Assembly: GCF_900239495.1 (NCBI RefSeq)
Contig: NZ_OENE01000048.1
Span: 36,873 to 100,872 of the forward strand
Length of the DNA: 64,000 nucleotides
Source: Tenacibaculum finnmarkense genomovar ulcerans
GTDB taxonomy: Bacteria > Bacteroidota > Bacteroidia > Flavobacteriales > Flavobacteriaceae
Reading direction: 5' to 3'
Of this stretch, positions 1-8,046 are shown in pieces; the first letter of the stretch is position 1, and each line of letters opens with the position of its first letter. The notes under the pieces were generated by a model that made no database searches, was not told the DNA's origin, and was given only the letters and a program-made list of their open reading frames with translations. A program made the position numbers and the translations under genes.

Positions 1-3
1 AAA

Positions 4-420
4 GGAATTAAAATTGTATCGAGAATTTGAATTGTTTTCTTTTGATACTAAAAAAGTTCTCAATACATTTTTTGAAAGAAAAAAACACTCGAACTGACCG
101 TTTTTTTTGATAACCCTAGTCAATTCGAGTGATTTTAATGACTGAAAGGAATTAGAATAGTATCGAGAATTTGAATTGTTTTCTGTTGATACTAAAAAAG
201 TTCTCGATACATTTTTTTGAAGGAAAAAAACACTCGAACTAACCGTTTTTTTTTGATGATCCTTGTCAATTCGAGTGATTTTAATGACTGAAAAGAATTA
301 AAATAGTATCGAGAATTTGAATTGTTTTCTTTTGATACTAAAAAAGTTCTCGATACATTTTTTTGAAGGAAAAAACACTCGAACTGACCGTTCTTGATTT
401 TTGAACAGGATTATTCAATT
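4..420. repeat. Tandem array of about 145-bp twin-hairpin repeats
   Basis: Three head-to-tail copies begin at 4, 148 and 294 (spacing 144 and 146); the third is cut short near 400. Each full unit holds two inverted repeats: GTATCGAGAA paired with TTCTCGATAC, then CACTCGAA plus TGAC paired with GTCA plus TTCGAGTG. They are separated by an A-rich linker. Copies differ at scattered single bases. Diverged single copies lie near 7771-7853 and, inverted, at 27071-27195. No ORF is seen. Function unknown; a mobile, MITE-like or transcribed repeat is possible. Confidence 0.85.
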
Positions 421-452
421 TTAGTTGAAAAATAAAGTTTGATGCACAAATG

Positions 453-538
453 CCTAGCCCCGATTGAAGCATTTGTTTGAGCTCTTTTTTGTTTTTTTCA
501 AACAAAAAAAGCGAGTGCGGAAAGCGGGAAATTGCTTC
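453..538 (+). repeat. Dispersed structured element, copy A (possible Flavo-1-like RNA)
   Basis: The block starts CCTAGCCCCGATTGAAGC and ends GCGGAAAGCGGGAAATTGCTTC-like, around a T-rich/A-rich hairpin whose stem includes CTC and GAG. CCCG at 459-462 can pair with CGGG at 525-528, and GAAGCA at 466-471 with TGCTTC at 533-538; together these would form a pseudoknot. Related copies lie at 7938-8021, 26879-26968 and 33748-33832. It recalls the Rfam Flavo-1 family from memory only; a covariance-model search would decide. Confidence 0.6.
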
Positions 539-570
539 AAAAAAAACTTTTAAAATACTTTAAAACCAAA

Positions 571-595
571 AAAAACACCTAAAAAAGGTGCTTTT
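571..595 (-). terminator. Probable intrinsic terminator of the aquaporin gene
   Basis: On the minus strand the stem CACCT/AGGTG is followed by a run of T residues, 20-odd bases after the aquaporin stop codon. The stem is short (5 bp) but flanking A/T tracts extend it. Confidence 0.6.
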
Positions 596-615
596 TGTAT
601 AGAAATAGAACGTTT

Positions 616-1302
616 TTACGCTTTGTCAAATAATGCTTTATGAATAAATCCTGCAACAATTGCTCCTGCTATAGGTGCAACCCAAAACAACCACGATTGT
701 GCTAAATAACCGCCTCCTGCAAATAAAGCCTGACTCATAGAACGTGCAGGATTTACCGAAGTATTAGTGATTGGAATACTGATTAAATGGATTAACGTTA
801 AGCCTAAACCAATAGCGATTGGAGCAAAACCTTTAGGCGCTCTGTCGTTGGTACTTCCTAGAATTATCAACAAGAAAAACATGGTTAATAAAAATTCAGC
901 AACAAAAGCCGATGTCATATTATAACCTGCTGGCGATAATTCGCCATATCCGTTAGCAGCAAAACCGCCGATAGATTCAAAACCTGATTTTCCTGATACA
1001 ATTAAAAATAACGCAGCCGCAGCTAAAATTGCACCTACTAATTGAGAAACAATATAAGGTACTAATTCTTTTGCAGAAAACTTCCCTCCTGCCCATAAAC
1101 CTAATGATACCGCAGGGTTAAAATGCCCTCCAGAAATATGCCCAACTGCATACGCCATGGTTAAAACGGTTAAACCAAAGGCTAAAGATACGCCCATAAA
1201 ACCAATACCTAATTCAGGGAAACCAGCAGCAAAAATGGCGCTACCACAACCTCCAAAAACCAACCAAAATGTTCCAAATGATTCTGCTAAATACTTTTTC
1301 AT
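616..1302 (-). CDS. aqpZ: Aquaporin Z-like water channel
   Basis: This 228-residue inner-membrane protein of the MIP family should pass water across the cytoplasmic membrane. Both signature NPA boxes are present, at residues 62-64 (HFNPAVSLG) and 184-186 (SVNPARS), with Arg187 in the position of the selectivity-filter arginine. Length matches AqpZ (about 230 residues) and six hydrophobic segments can be followed. The start ATG at 1302 is the first residue of the conserved N-terminal stretch [12 protein letters not shown]. The gene stands alone, divergent from the gene at 1433, and has its own terminator. Water-specific rather than glycerol-type is inferred from overall AqpZ resemblance. Confidence 0.95.
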   Translation of the reverse strand: MKKYLAESFGTFWLVFGGCGSAIFAAGFPELGIGFMGVSLAFGLTVLTMAYAVGHISGGHFNPAVSLGLWAGGKFSAKELVPYIVSQLVGAILAAAALFLIVSGKSGFESIGGFAANGYGELSPAGYNMTSAFVAEFLLTMFFLLIILGSTNDRAPKGFAPIAIGLGLTLIHLISIPITNTSVNPARSMSQALFAGGGYLAQSWLFWVAPIAGAIVAGFIHKALFDKA

Positions 1303-1405
1303 ATATTAAAGTTTAAATTAAATAATTATTTTTATGACCCTCAAAAAAATGAAAAGTCACAGCCATAAATTTACAATAAAATAATTCTCTAAAAAAGGAA
1401 GTTCG

Positions 1406-1413
1406 TATCTTTG
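1406..1413 (+). promoter_or_regulatory. Flavobacterial -7 element (TATCTTTG)
   Basis: TATCTTTG matches the Bacteroidota -7 consensus TAnnTTTG and lies 19 bases before the ATG at 1433. No convincing -33 TTG was found at the usual spacing. Confidence 0.6.
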
Positions 1414-1432
1414 CACTACAAAATTTAATATT

Positions 1433-1639
1433 ATGAAATTAGTTTTTATTACCATCGGATTATTGGCTATTGCTTTTGCAGGGATTGCTATAAAAATTTG
1501 GGCAAAAAAAGACGGTGAATTTGCAGGGACTTGTGCTAGTCAAAATCCTGTTTTAAATGAAAGTGGTGAATCTTGTGGTTTTTGTGGTAAAACGCCAGAT
1601 CAATTTGACTCTTGTAATGATACTGAACACCAAAACTAA
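1433..1639 (+). CDS. Small membrane-anchored cysteine-rich protein
   Basis: A 68-residue protein with one N-terminal hydrophobic helix (residues 3-24) followed by a polar tail with four cysteines: Cys33, a CGFCG pair near 49-52, and a last Cys near 61. Similar short proteins are often annotated 'membrane or secreted protein' in flavobacteria, with no defined role. The spaced cysteines could bind metal or an Fe-S centre; the layout loosely recalls the flavinylation helper NqrM, but motif order differs and no Nqr genes are nearby. It has its own -7 box and is followed by the sigma-factor gene after about 100 bases. Existence is well supported, function is not. Confidence 0.75.
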   Translation: MKLVFITIGLLAIAFAGIAIKIWAKKDGEFAGTCASQNPVLNESGESCGFCGKTPDQFDSCNDTEHQN

Positions 1640-1715
1640 ACACAGCAAGCAAAACATTTTTTCTTATAATAGGTGGTAAAAACTGCCTATTTTTAGTAGC
1701 GTTATTTTTTATTGC

Positions 1716-1723
1716 TATATTTG
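1716..1723 (+). promoter_or_regulatory. Flavobacterial -7 element (TATATTTG)
   Basis: TATATTTG lies 17 bases before the TTG start at 1741, leaving a short leader. It supports TTG 1741 as the start of the sigma-factor gene. No -33 TTG at the usual distance. Confidence 0.65.
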
Positions 1724-1740
1724 CACTTTAAACACACCTC

Positions 1741-2304
1741 TTGGAAATACCTAAAGAAAAAGTACTTCAACATATTGAGCTAGCTAAAAAAGGAAATCAA
1801 GCTTCTTTTAATTTTTTACTAGATACTTTTTGGGGAAATGTATATAGTTATCAATTATCGAGAATAAAAAATGATAATGATGCTGAAGATATTACCATTC
1901 GAACATTTTCTAAAGCTTTTGATAAAATTGATACTTTTAATGATGAGTATCAATTTAAAACATGGCTAATTACCATTTCGAAAAATGTGTATATTGATTC
2001 TTTAAGAAAAAAAAATAGCGCTTTTTTATTAAATACTTCCAAGGAACAACAGGAAGCCGCTTTTAGAATTATAGACAACACACCATCGGCTGAAGACACG
2101 CTTATTACCGAACAAAACTTAGCCAAACTTTTAAGAGATATTAAGAAATTAAAACCAAAATATCAGGAAATTATTAATTTGCGGTTTTTTCAAGAATTAA
2201 GCTATAAAGAGATTTCAGATAAAATTGGAGAACCGATGAATAATGTTAAAATTAAATTATTAAGAGCTAAAAAATTATTAGCTGAAATAATCAAAAAACC
2301 TTAA
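1741..2304 (+). CDS. ECF-type RNA polymerase sigma factor
   Basis: A 187-residue group-4 sigma factor. Region 2 (about residues 22-90) shows the usual core-binding pattern, including DNDAEDITIRTFSKAFDKI and FKTWLITISKN; region 4 (about 125-185) has the helix-turn-helix signature YQEIINLRFFQELSYKEIS. It should direct RNA polymerase to a specific promoter set. The start is TTG at 1741, chosen because no in-frame ATG lies upstream and a -7 box precedes it. No anti-sigma factor gene follows, unlike the FecI-type unit at 29426. An Nramp-like transporter and lipA follow on the same strand, but 90-base gaps make a shared operon uncertain. Confidence 0.93.
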   Translation: MEIPKEKVLQHIELAKKGNQASFNFLLDTFWGNVYSYQLSRIKNDNDAEDITIRTFSKAFDKIDTFNDEYQFKTWLITISKNVYIDSLRKKNSAFLLNTSKEQQEAAFRIIDNTPSAEDTLITEQNLAKLLRDIKKLKPKYQEIINLRFFQELSYKEISDKIGEPMNNVKIKLLRAKKLLAEIIKKP

Positions 2305-2395
2305 CTTACCCTACTTTTAGTTTTAAAAATCAACGTATTACCTTGAAATTTAAAAGACAGCTTTTATTTTAAACTTTTTTTCAGCTCCCCTTTTT

Positions 2396-3616
2396 ATGAA
2401 AAAATCACTATCAAAAATACTTGGTCCTGGCTTGTTATTTGCTGGTGCAGCAATAGGCGTATCTCATTTAGTACAGGCTACAAAAGCGGGTGCCGATTTT
2501 GGCTTTGGGCTGCTTTGGGCTTTATTAATTGTATCCTTTTTTAAATACCCTTTCTTCCAATTTGGTCCTCGGTATGCTGCAGCTACTGGCGAAACGCTAT
2601 TAGACGGCTATAAAAAATTAGGCAAAGGGGTATTAATTGCTTATTTTATTTTAAATTTTGCAACCATGTTTACCATTCAAGCAGCAGTAACGATTGTTAC
2701 AGCGAGCTTGGCGTCTAGTATTTTTGGGTTTACAAATAATTTGGTTATTTGGGCTGTTATTATTTTAGGTATTAGTATTGTGCTTTTAAGCTTCGGAAAG
2801 TATAAATTACTTGATAACTTGATGAAATACCTCATCATTATTTTAACAATAAGTACCATTATAGCGGTAATAGTAGCGCTTTTTAGCACCAAAAAAGGAT
2901 TTAATTTTCAGCAAATACTACCTAGTGGAACTGCACAAATTACCTTTTTAATTGCTTTTTTAGGATGGATGCCTGCGCCTTTAGATGTTTCTATTTGGCA
3001 CTCTCTCTGGTCTGTAGAAAAAAGTAAAACCACCTTCGAACAAATAAAACCCAAATATGCTGTTTTTGATTTTAATGTTGGCTACATAGCAACCTTCTTT
3101 TTAGGGGTTTGTTTTGTGGTACTTGGCGCATTGGTAATGCATCAATCAGGAGAATCTTTTTCAAATAAAGGAAGTCGTTTTGCTCAGCAATTAATCAATT
3201 TATACACCGAAAATTTAGGTGATTTTTCTTATTTATTTATAGGAATAGCCGCATTTACCACCATGTTTAGCACCGCTTTAACTACTTTAGATGCTTCTCC
3301 AAGAGCAATGACCAAGGCTTCTAATTTATTATTTGTTAAAAAAAATAGGCTAAATTATTCTTTTTGGATACTTTTTTTAGCCATTGGTACTTTTATTATT
3401 CTAAACTATTTTTTAACTGATATGGGATTTTTAGTTAAAATAGCCACTGTTTTATCGTTTTTAACAGCTCCATTTTATGCTATTTTAAATTATGTATTGA
3501 TAACAGGAAAACATACGCCTAAAAAAAATCAACCAAAATTACCTTTACGAATATTAAGTATTGCTGGTATTATTTTTTTAATCGGATTTAGTCTTTGGTT
3601 TTTAATCAATTTATAA
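2396..3616 (+). CDS. Nramp-family transporter lacking canonical metal-site motifs
   Basis: This 406-residue, about 11-TM protein aligns with Nramp (MntH) carriers: KILGPGLLFAGAA at the TM1 start and the ATGETL block match the family. Known Nramps bind Mn/Fe through DPGN in TM1 and MPH in TM6. Here TM1 reads GAAIGVSHLVQ, so the Asp and Asn are absent, and TM6 reads GWMPAPLDV, keeping Met-Pro but losing His. The protein is therefore probably an Nramp-related transporter with altered or unknown substrate, and 'Mn transporter' would be over-annotation. It lies 91 bases after the sigma factor and 51 before lipA, all on one strand. Confidence 0.88.
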   Translation: MKKSLSKILGPGLLFAGAAIGVSHLVQATKAGADFGFGLLWALLIVSFFKYPFFQFGPRYAAATGETLLDGYKKLGKGVLIAYFILNFATMFTIQAAVTIVTASLASSIFGFTNNLVIWAVIILGISIVLLSFGKYKLLDNLMKYLIIILTISTIIAVIVALFSTKKGFNFQQILPSGTAQITFLIAFLGWMPAPLDVSIWHSLWSVEKSKTTFEQIKPKYAVFDFNVGYIATFFLGVCFVVLGALVMHQSGESFSNKGSRFAQQLINLYTENLGDFSYLFIGIAAFTTMFSTALTTLDASPRAMTKASNLLFVKKNRLNYSFWILFLAIGTFIILNYFLTDMGFLVKIATVLSFLTAPFYAILNYVLITGKHTPKKNQPKLPLRILSIAGIIFLIGFSLWFLINL

Positions 3617-3667
3617 CAGTTTTCTTTGTAAATTTGCTATTCAATTTTTTATCGAATTTTTATTGAA

Positions 3668-4537
3668 ATGGCAAACGAATCAGTAATAGTACCAGAAAGA
3701 GTAAAAAAACCAAAATGGTTGCGTGTAAAGCTTCCTGTTGGAAAAAAATATACCGACTTACGAGGTTTAGTAGACAAATATAAATTAAATACCATTTGTA
3801 CCAGTGGAAGCTGCCCAAACATGGGAGAATGTTGGGGGGAAGGAACGGCTACCTTTATGATTTTAGGAAATATTTGTACCCGTTCATGTGGTTTTTGCGG
3901 AGTAAAAACAGGAAGGCCAGAAACCGTAGAATGGGATGAACCTGAAAAAGTAGCGCGCTCTATTAAATTAATGGGTATTAAACATGCCGTTTTAACATCA
4001 GTAGATAGAGATGACTTAAAAGACGGTGGTTCTATTATTTGGGCAGAAACTGTAAATGCAGTGCGTAGAGCAAATCCTAAAACAACCATTGAAACATTAC
4101 TTCCCGATTTTCAAGGAAACGAAAAACTAATTGATCGAATTATTGAAGTTGCTCCTGAAGTAGTTTCTCATAATGTAGAAACCGTTCGTAGATTAACCCG
4201 TGAAGTTCGTATTCAAGCAAAATATGACCGAAGTTTAGGCGTATTAAAATACTTAAAAGAAAAGGGAATGCGTACAAAATCGGGTATTATGCTTGGTTTA
4301 GGCGAAAAGGAAGAGGAAGTTATTCAAACCATGAAAGATTTACGTGCTGTTGGTTTAGATATTATTACTATTGGTCAGTATTTACAGCCTAGTAAAAAAC
4401 ACTTACCTGTTAAGCAATTTATTACCCCCGATCAATTTAAAAAATATGAAACTTTAGGTTTAGAAATGGGCTTTATGTATGTAGAAAGTGGCGCTTTAGT
4501 GCGTTCGTCTTACAAAGCGCATAAACATGCACAATAA
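3668..4537 (+). CDS. lipA: Lipoyl synthase
   Basis: A 289-residue radical-SAM enzyme that inserts two sulfurs into octanoyl groups on the lipoyl domains of 2-oxoacid dehydrogenases and the glycine-cleavage H protein. Both Fe-S clusters are visible: the auxiliary-cluster motif Cys44-x4-Cys49-x5-Cys55 ([12 protein letters not shown]) and the radical-SAM motif Cys70-x3-Cys74-x2-Cys77 (CTRSCGFC). The family C-terminal serine motif is present as VRSSYKA. Length is normal. The ATG at 3668 follows a short AT-rich gap after the Nramp-like gene, and a bidirectional terminator lies downstream at 4723-4753. Confidence 0.97.
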   Translation: MANESVIVPERVKKPKWLRVKLPVGKKYTDLRGLVDKYKLNTICTSGSCPNMGECWGEGTATFMILGNICTRSCGFCGVKTGRPETVEWDEPEKVARSIKLMGIKHAVLTSVDRDDLKDGGSIIWAETVNAVRRANPKTTIETLLPDFQGNEKLIDRIIEVAPEVVSHNVETVRRLTREVRIQAKYDRSLGVLKYLKEKGMRTKSGIMLGLGEKEEEVIQTMKDLRAVGLDIITIGQYLQPSKKHLPVKQFITPDQFKKYETLGLEMGFMYVESGALVRSSYKAHKHAQ

Positions 4538-4722
4538 TATTAAGAACTTCTTAACGTTTTAGCTCCTTAAATAAGGCGATAGCGTTAAAAAAATGTCAAA
4601 TAATTTATTTTTAAGCAACACCAACTGTTTAAGTTTTAATTTTGCAGTGCCTTTAGTTAATAAATGCTTTAAAACAACTTTGTAAACTGTTTTTCATAAT
4701 TTAAATTATTTGAATTAATTTA

Positions 4723-4753
4723 AAAAAGCCCACTCTTATGAGTGGGCTTTTTA
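4723..4753. terminator. Bidirectional terminator between lipA and the CBS-like gene
   Basis: A perfect stem AAAAAGCCCACTC/GAGTGGGCTTTTT with a TTAT loop gives a T-run on either strand, fitting two convergent genes. Confidence 0.9.
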
Positions 4754-4794
4754 ATTATTTTTACTTTATATAAAATACTTTTAAATAAAAAATA

Positions 4795-6153
4795 TTAAAT
4801 AGCACTTATAATATCGTACTTGGTAATAATATGGTGTTTTCCATTTCCTAAATCAACTAAAACTGCTTGATTTTCTTTTGTAATTAACTTAGATACAGCA
4901 TCAATTGAAGCGTCTAACTTTACCATAGGATACATAGCGCCCATTATATCTTTTATTGGCGTATCGGCAATGTTTTTATCGGCAATATAACGGTGTAATA
5001 AATCTGCTTCGTCAATAGAACCTACAAAACCATTGGCATCTCTTACCGGGATTTGTGAAATTTTAAATGCACGCATTCTTTCAATAGCATGCGACACTAA
5101 TTCTTCAGTTTGAACGCTTACTAAAGCTTTATCAAGGTGTCCTTTAATTAAATCTTCAGCGGTAGTTACTTCTTTATCTAAATAACCACGTTCACGCATC
5201 CAATCGTCATTAAACATTTTCCCTACGTATCTACTTCCGTGGTCATGAAAAATAACAACTACTACATCGTCTTTTTTGAAATGTTCTTTTAATTGTAACA
5301 TTCCTTTTATTGCCGATCCTGCTGAATTCCCAACAAAAATCCCTTCTTCTTTGGCTATTTTACGGGTATAAACGGCTGCATCTTTATCGGTAACTTTGGT
5401 AAAACCATCGATTACAGAAAAATCTACGTTTTTAGGTAAAATATCTTCTCCAATTCCTTCGGTGATATATGGATAAATTTCATTTTCATCAAAAACACCT
5501 GTTTCGTGGTATTTTTTAAACACAGAACCGTAGGTATCAATTCCCCAAACTTTTATATTCGGGTTTTGCTCTTTTAAATACTTTGATGTTCCTGAAATAG
5601 TTCCTCCTGTTCCTACTCCAACTACTAAATGTGTAATTTTACCATCAGTTTGTTCCCAAATTTCAGGACCTGTTTGCTCGTAATGTGTTAAAGCATTCGA
5701 TGGATTATCATATTGGTTTACATACCATGAGTTTGGTGTTTCTGCTCCTAATCGCTTAGAAACTGAATAATATGAACGAGGGTCTTCTGGTTCTACATTT
5801 GTTGGGCAAACAATAACCTGTGCGCCAACGGCACGTAAAATATCCATTTTTTCTTTAGACTGCTTATCAGAAAGTACAAAAATACATTTGTAGCCTTTTA
5901 TAATTGCCGCTAAAGCCAATCCCATTCCTGTATTTCCTGAAGTTCCTTCAATAATAGTTCCTCCTGGTTTTAAACGACCGTCTGCCTCAGCATCTTCAAT
6001 CATTTTTACTGCCATTCTATCTTTAATAGAGTTCCCTGGGTTAAAGGTTTCTACTTTGGCTAAAACTAAAGCATCGATTTCTTTGGTTACAGAATTTAAC
6101 TGAACTAATGGCGTGTTTCCAATAGTTTCTAAAATATTTTTTGCGTATTTCAT
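4795..6153 (-). CDS. Cystathionine beta-synthase-like PLP enzyme with CBS domain pair
   Basis: A 452-residue fold-type II pyridoxal-phosphate enzyme. Residues 1-320 form the cysteine synthase/cystathionine beta-synthase catalytic domain: Lys44 in NSIKDRM is the expected PLP lysine, GTSGNTGMGLA binds substrate and phosphate, and VGVGTGGTISG matches the PLP-phosphate glycine loop. Residues about 338-452 hold two CBS modules, usually an adenosyl-ligand sensor. The likely reaction is serine or O-acetylserine plus homocysteine or sulfide, in sulfur amino-acid metabolism. CysK-type enzymes lack the CBS pair, so a CBS label is preferred. Monocistronic, convergent with lipA. Confidence 0.93.
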   Translation of the reverse strand: MKYAKNILETIGNTPLVQLNSVTKEIDALVLAKVETFNPGNSIKDRMAVKMIEDAEADGRLKPGGTIIEGTSGNTGMGLALAAIIKGYKCIFVLSDKQSKEKMDILRAVGAQVIVCPTNVEPEDPRSYYSVSKRLGAETPNSWYVNQYDNPSNALTHYEQTGPEIWEQTDGKITHLVVGVGTGGTISGTSKYLKEQNPNIKVWGIDTYGSVFKKYHETGVFDENEIYPYITEGIGEDILPKNVDFSVIDGFTKVTDKDAAVYTRKIAKEEGIFVGNSAGSAIKGMLQLKEHFKKDDVVVVIFHDHGSRYVGKMFNDDWMRERGYLDKEVTTAEDLIKGHLDKALVSVQTEELVSHAIERMRAFKISQIPVRDANGFVGSIDEADLLHRYIADKNIADTPIKDIMGAMYPMVKLDASIDAVSKLITKENQAVLVDLGNGKHHIITKYDIISAI

Positions 6154-6499
6154 TTCTTCGTTTTACAAAGGCAAAGGTAATTTTTTTTAAACGTTTTACA
6201 AGTATCCTATTTGTTTAGTATTTGTTATTAATAGCAAGAGAAATCATCATATAATTACTATATTTTCTGTTTTTAACGCCTCAGGTTATCCATCATACTA
6301 AAAGCAGTCGCTTATTCTTAAAATTAAAAAAAGCCATACCATTTTACGGTTATGACTTTATATTTTTACTATTGTTATCGCTTGCTTATATACGCCACTA
6401 GTTAAAAAATAGCGGGGAATCGAGGATTTATATTTTTGCATCTGTTAAACCGAATCATACTTGGCACAAGCAAGATGCTTGGCGCTAGCGGGGGTTATT
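6154..6499. other. 346-base gap without a gene
   Basis: Mostly AT-rich. A weak imperfect hairpin lies near 6328-6360. A patch at 6395-6492 is richer in G, contains a plus-strand TATTTTTG box at 6431-6438 and a small hairpin (CAAGCA 6467-6472 with TGCTTG 6476-6481), and ends in GGGGGTTATTTT. It could be a small RNA or the remnant of a lost mobile element; no coding frame is supported. Confidence 0.4.
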
Positions 6500-7336
6500 T
6501 TAATTTACTAATTCAAAACCTATTCCGTTGTCTATTTCTATAAACCTATAATATGAAAAATTTATATTAATAATTTTTTCATAAGGAATAACTAAAATAT
6601 GACCAGGTATTTGATAATATGGATTGTTTTGATTTATTGTACCGTCATTCTCTGATAATGATTCTGGGTTATTACCTTCATTGATTGAAGAGGCGTTTAG
6701 GTATCTTCTCTGAACATTTTTTAACGTTATATATTTTAAATCATTTTTATTAGATAGTTCATAATCAACTAAAAAACCATCATATATTATTGTCCCTTCT
6801 TGAGTTTCGACAAGTACATCTACATGAGTAAAATCAATCGATTTAATTTTATCTTTAGGTAAGTCGTAAGAAGCTCGTTTAAAATTAAAAAATTCACCTG
6901 TTATAATATAATGCCAAGAATTTTGAAATCTAAATATTTTAAATTTAGAATCTAATAAGTTTTTTCGAATTATTTTTTTAGAAATATACCCTAAGATGCT
7001 CGATATTAATATTGAAATTATTAAATATACGAATATATTTAATATATTTAAGTCAATATTCTCATAAGCTTCTTTTGGATAATTTCTAGAACTTAATAAT
7101 TGACCCAGAATTTGGAATTCTATTTTGTAATTAAAAAACCCTACAATAATGATACTAATTCCATGTATAAAAAGACTAGGTATAAAAAGACTAGGTATAA
7201 AAGAAGATAATATTAATTCAAATAAATTTTTAGAAGTATATTGACTTGAAAATTCTTCAGAATAATAAAACTTCCTTAAAACAATACCTGGTAGAATTAA
7301 AATTAAAATTAATAGAGTTGAAACGGCAATATTCAC
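6500..7336 (-). CDS. Unknown membrane protein with C-terminal soluble domain
   Basis: A 278-residue protein that I do not recognise with confidence. Residues 1-25 form a hydrophobic segment ending in LPGIVLRKFYYS, segments near 45-72 and 98-118 are also hydrophobic, and the C-terminal half is polar, with an EGTIIYDGFLVDYELS stretch suggesting a small beta-rich domain. A 15-bp tandem duplication gives the in-frame repeat IPSLFIPSLF near residues 49-58. It follows the 67-residue ORF at 7340-7543 after only 3 bases, so the two are probably one transcript. The unit lies among repeats and is likely accessory DNA. Confidence 0.7.
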   Translation of the reverse strand: MNIAVSTLLILILILPGIVLRKFYYSEEFSSQYTSKNLFELILSSFIPSLFIPSLFIHGISIIIVGFFNYKIEFQILGQLLSSRNYPKEAYENIDLNILNIFVYLIISILISSILGYISKKIIRKNLLDSKFKIFRFQNSWHYIITGEFFNFKRASYDLPKDKIKSIDFTHVDVLVETQEGTIIYDGFLVDYELSNKNDLKYITLKNVQRRYLNASSINEGNNPESLSENDGTINQNNPYYQIPGHILVIPYEKIININFSYYRFIEIDNGIGFELVN

Positions 7337-7339
7337 TTA

Positions 7340-7543
7340 TTATCTTTTTAACATTGATACAAATTCTGGTGAAAACCCTACTTTTCGTTGTGTAGAACCA
7401 CTGACTTTAGAGTGTCTAGTTTCTCTGATAGCTTTTATTAAAATTTCAGATTGATTAGTATTACTGATTACTTTACTACCTTTTTCACTTGTGACAGGTG
7501 TACTAGAAAACCAAAAACCTTTTGTTCTGTTTGAATTAATCAT
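7340..7543 (-). CDS. Small hypothetical protein, first gene of a two-gene unit
   Basis: A 67-residue polar protein with many Ser, Thr and Lys residues, no hydrophobic helix and no recognised domain. Its ATG at 7543 sits a few bases after a perfect TATATTTG box, so the mRNA may be leaderless. Its stop is 3 bases from the start of the membrane protein at 7336, which argues for translation coupling. A regulatory or antitoxin-like role is possible, but nothing in the sequence proves it. Confidence 0.6.
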   Translation of the reverse strand: MINSNRTKGFWFSSTPVTSEKGSKVISNTNQSEILIKAIRETRHSKVSGSTQRKVGFSPEFVSMLKR

Positions 7544-7547
7544 ATTA

Positions 7548-7555
7548 CAAATATA
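7548..7555 (-). promoter_or_regulatory. -7 element (TATATTTG) of a probably leaderless transcript
   Basis: Minus-strand TATATTTG ends 4 bases before the ATG at 7543, so transcription would start at or next to the start codon. Confidence 0.6.
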
Positions 7556-7648
7556 CGTTTTTTTAATTATAACTCTCTTGTGTTATTAACCACCTACCTT
7601 AATTAAAAGCTTTTTTAGGAATTAACTACAATAATCGATTAAGAGATT

Positions 7649-7727
7649 GTTTTAAATTTCATCTAAAAAAGTTTTATAACAGAAAAATAAGAAATCGAAA
7701 CTGTCAACCTGAATTTAGTTCAGCTTC
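7649..7727. repeat. Degenerate copy of the 36376-36477 inverted-repeat element
   Basis: This stretch shares the blocks TTTAAATTTCAT, ATAAGAAATCG and GTCAACCTGAATTTAG, in the same order, with the intact-looking element at 36376-36477. The right terminal repeat is missing and the left one is altered. It appears to be a decayed copy. Confidence 0.6.
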
Positions 7728-7770
7728 TCATTCTGATTTGCTGTAGTTTTTAAGTTTTTTTGATTACTCT

Positions 7771-7853
7771 TTGTCAATTTGAGTGATTTTAATGACTAAA
7801 AGGAATTGAAATAGTATCGAGAATTTTAATTGACTTTACAAATTCTCGATACT
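7771..7853. repeat. Diverged copy of the twin-hairpin repeat
   Basis: It carries GTCAATTTGAGTGATTTTAATGACT followed by a perfect 14-bp inverted repeat: AGTATCGAGAATTT at 7813-7826 and AAATTCTCGATACT at 7840-7853. This is the same family as the array at 4-420, but the hairpin interior is shortened and restored to perfect pairing. Confidence 0.7.
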
Positions 7854-7937
7854 ATTTTTTACTAAAAAAACCTAAAACAAGCAGTATTTTGATTGATTTT
7901 CACAAGGAAACTAATAGCTGTAAATTACCTAAAAATC

Positions 7938-8021
7938 CCTAGCCCCGATTGTAGCATTTGTTTGAGCTCTTTTTTGATTTTTCTTCAAAAAAAGCGAGTG
8001 CGGAAAGCGGGAAATAGCTCC
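7938..8021 (+). repeat. Dispersed structured element, copy B
   Basis: Starts CCTAGCCCCGATTGTAGC and ends GGAAAGCGGGAAATAGCTCC. The central stem (TTTTTTGA with TCAAAAAA) differs from copy A but still pairs. It abuts the permease stop codon at 8047 in antisense orientation, as copies A and D do relative to their neighbours. The second pseudoknot pairing seen in copy A is not kept here. Confidence 0.6.
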
Positions 8022-8046
8022 AAAAAAAAAGTATGAAAATAATTAT

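Noticed and set aside
1-420. CRISPR array from the regular repeats at the left edge
   Set aside because: Units are about 145 bp and nearly identical over the whole length; there are no short repeats separated by unique spacers and no cas genes.
3649-4089. 146-codon minus-strand ORF over lipA
   Set aside because: It is the antisense shadow of a clearly conserved lipA with all cysteine motifs; the translation shows no protein-like pattern.
1741-4537. A single operon of sigma factor, Nramp-like gene and lipA with shared function
   Set aside because: Gaps of 91 and 51 bases hold no clear coupling, and the products have no evident functional link; common transcription is possible but not shown.
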